Assembly (NCBI RefSeq): GCF_027595985.1
Contig: NC_073313.1
Span: 79,383,994-79,447,993, forward strand
DNA from: Sorex araneus
Taxonomy: Eukaryota > Chordata > Mammalia > Eulipotyphla > Soricidae
Length of the DNA: 64,000 nucleotides
Direction of reading: 5' to 3'
How positions within the stretch are numbered: position 1 is the first letter of the stretch; each line of letters starts with the position of its first letter. Positions 63,386-64,000 of this stretch are shown here, one piece after another. The notes beneath the pieces are model-generated. The model made no database searches, was not told the origin of the DNA, and was given only the letters and a program-made list of their open reading frames with translations. A program made the position numbers and the translations under genes.

Positions 63386-63775
63386 TGTGTTTGGTGCCTT
63401 GCCATTTTGTATTAAGAATAGCATTTTGTCTGTCAGTTATGTGAAATCCAGCGTACACCAATAAAGTTTTATTGGCCCTTGGCCACCACGCCCATTCAAT
63501 TAGGTAGCCTAGGATTACTTTCTAAGGGCAGGAGAATGTCCAAACTAGCTGGAACTTTACAGGCCAAGTTTGCTGAGCCCTGCCTGTTCTTTAGAGCCCA
63601 GCATCCGTTTGTTCATGGCTGTTATTTTGATTTACAAAATAATGGGGAGCAAGACCCAGTGGACCCCCCCTTCATTGATGTAATCCCACAATAGCTACTC
63701 AGTGACTTTGTTGAATGAAATGAATTCAAATTTGAACTTTGTTCTTTGTTTGCCTAATTACTTTTCTTTTTAAAA

Positions 63776-64000
63776 AATGTTTTTTGGGCCACACCCATGG
63801 GTGCTAGGTTTACTACTAGCACTGCGCTCAGGGATCCCTCCTGGCATGCTTGGGGAACCGTATGGAGGCCGGACTATGTGCCTGGCCCTCTTTTGGGGTC
63901 ACACCGGGTGGTCCTCTGGGCTTTACTCCTGGCTCTGCACTCAGGGATCACTCCTGGAGGTGCTTGGAGGCTCATATATGTGAGGCTGGGGAAGGAGCCC
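63776..64000 (-). mobile_element. Two old SOR SINEs in tandem (second cut by window end)
   Basis: TTTTTTGGGCCACACCCATGG to about 63890, then GGGGTCACACCGGGTGGTCC to the edge. Confidence 0.7.

Larger units (their letters stand above)
63018..63593. mobile_element. Ancient hAT-like DNA transposon, SINE-interrupted
   Basis: Left end AGGAGTTAGCAAACTC and right end AAGTTTGCTGAGCCCTG form degenerate terminal inverted repeats of the GGGTYRGCAAACT type. CAATAAAGTTTTATTGGCC and CCACGCCCATTCAATTAGG match the interior of a common mammalian hAT-type nonautonomous element as I recall it. No transposase remains. Confidence 0.5.

Overview
The window is nuclear DNA from a shrew, most likely Sorex (Sorex araneus or a close relative). 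The evidence is repeat content: more than 100 copies or pieces of a tRNA-derived SINE that I recognise as the shrew SOR family, plus two pieces of an RTE-clade retrotransposon of the kind known from Sorex (RTE1_Sar). The coding exons match mammalian SLC9A6 and MMGT1. In other mammals these are neighbours on the X chromosome, so this is probably shrew X; the linkage is recalled, not tested here.

Layout. Positions 1-22607 hold the 5' half of SLC9A6 (endosomal Na+/H+ exchanger NHE6) on the minus strand: coding exons 5, 4, 3, 2 and 1 at 1059-1171, 1453-1529, 1782-1859, 4765-4964 and 22274-22607. They join in frame into the first 267 codons. Intron 1 (about 17.3 kb) uses a GC-AG splice pair, and exon 2 has two donors matching the known long and short NHE6 isoforms. 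A CpG island covers exon 1 and the promoter (about 21540-22860). A 14-unit CA-rich minisatellite (22862-23665) lies directly upstream. From 23.7 to 61.6 kb I see no gene, only retroposons, microsatellites and small unique islands. A second CpG island (61680-62380) carries the MMGT1 (EMC5) promoter, with a perfect CRE at 62155-62162, and MMGT1 exon 1 at 62257-62335 on the plus strand; the rest of MMGT1 lies beyond the right edge. The two genes are head to head with about 39.6 kb between start codons.

Repeats. Four layers are visible. (1) SOR SINEs end in A-rich tails, many with 10-16 bp target-site duplications, and look mobilised by LINE-1. (2) Eighteen SINE-like elements carry, instead of the SOR 3' half, a different body ending in about 60 nt nearly identical to the 3' coding end of the RTE element. 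They have no poly-A but end in short ACAGTGNTAC-like repeats. The 13 with the SOR tRNA head are SOR/RTE chimeras; the other five have lost or lack it. They look like RTE-mobilised parasites of a retrotransposon thought to have reached shrews horizontally. (3) LINE-1 3' ends, one with a twin-priming inversion. (4) Old mammalian MIR, L2, CR1/L3 and hAT relics. There are also an unclassified composite repeat (16.3-18.5 and 52.6 kb), a second tRNA-like SINE family, and one probable solo LTR.

No CRISPR array, bacterial operon, functional tRNA or complete viral gene was found. The best candidate for an underdescribed system is the RTE / SOR-RTE chimeric SINE partnership. Ends of old repeats are approximate to about 10-20 bp.
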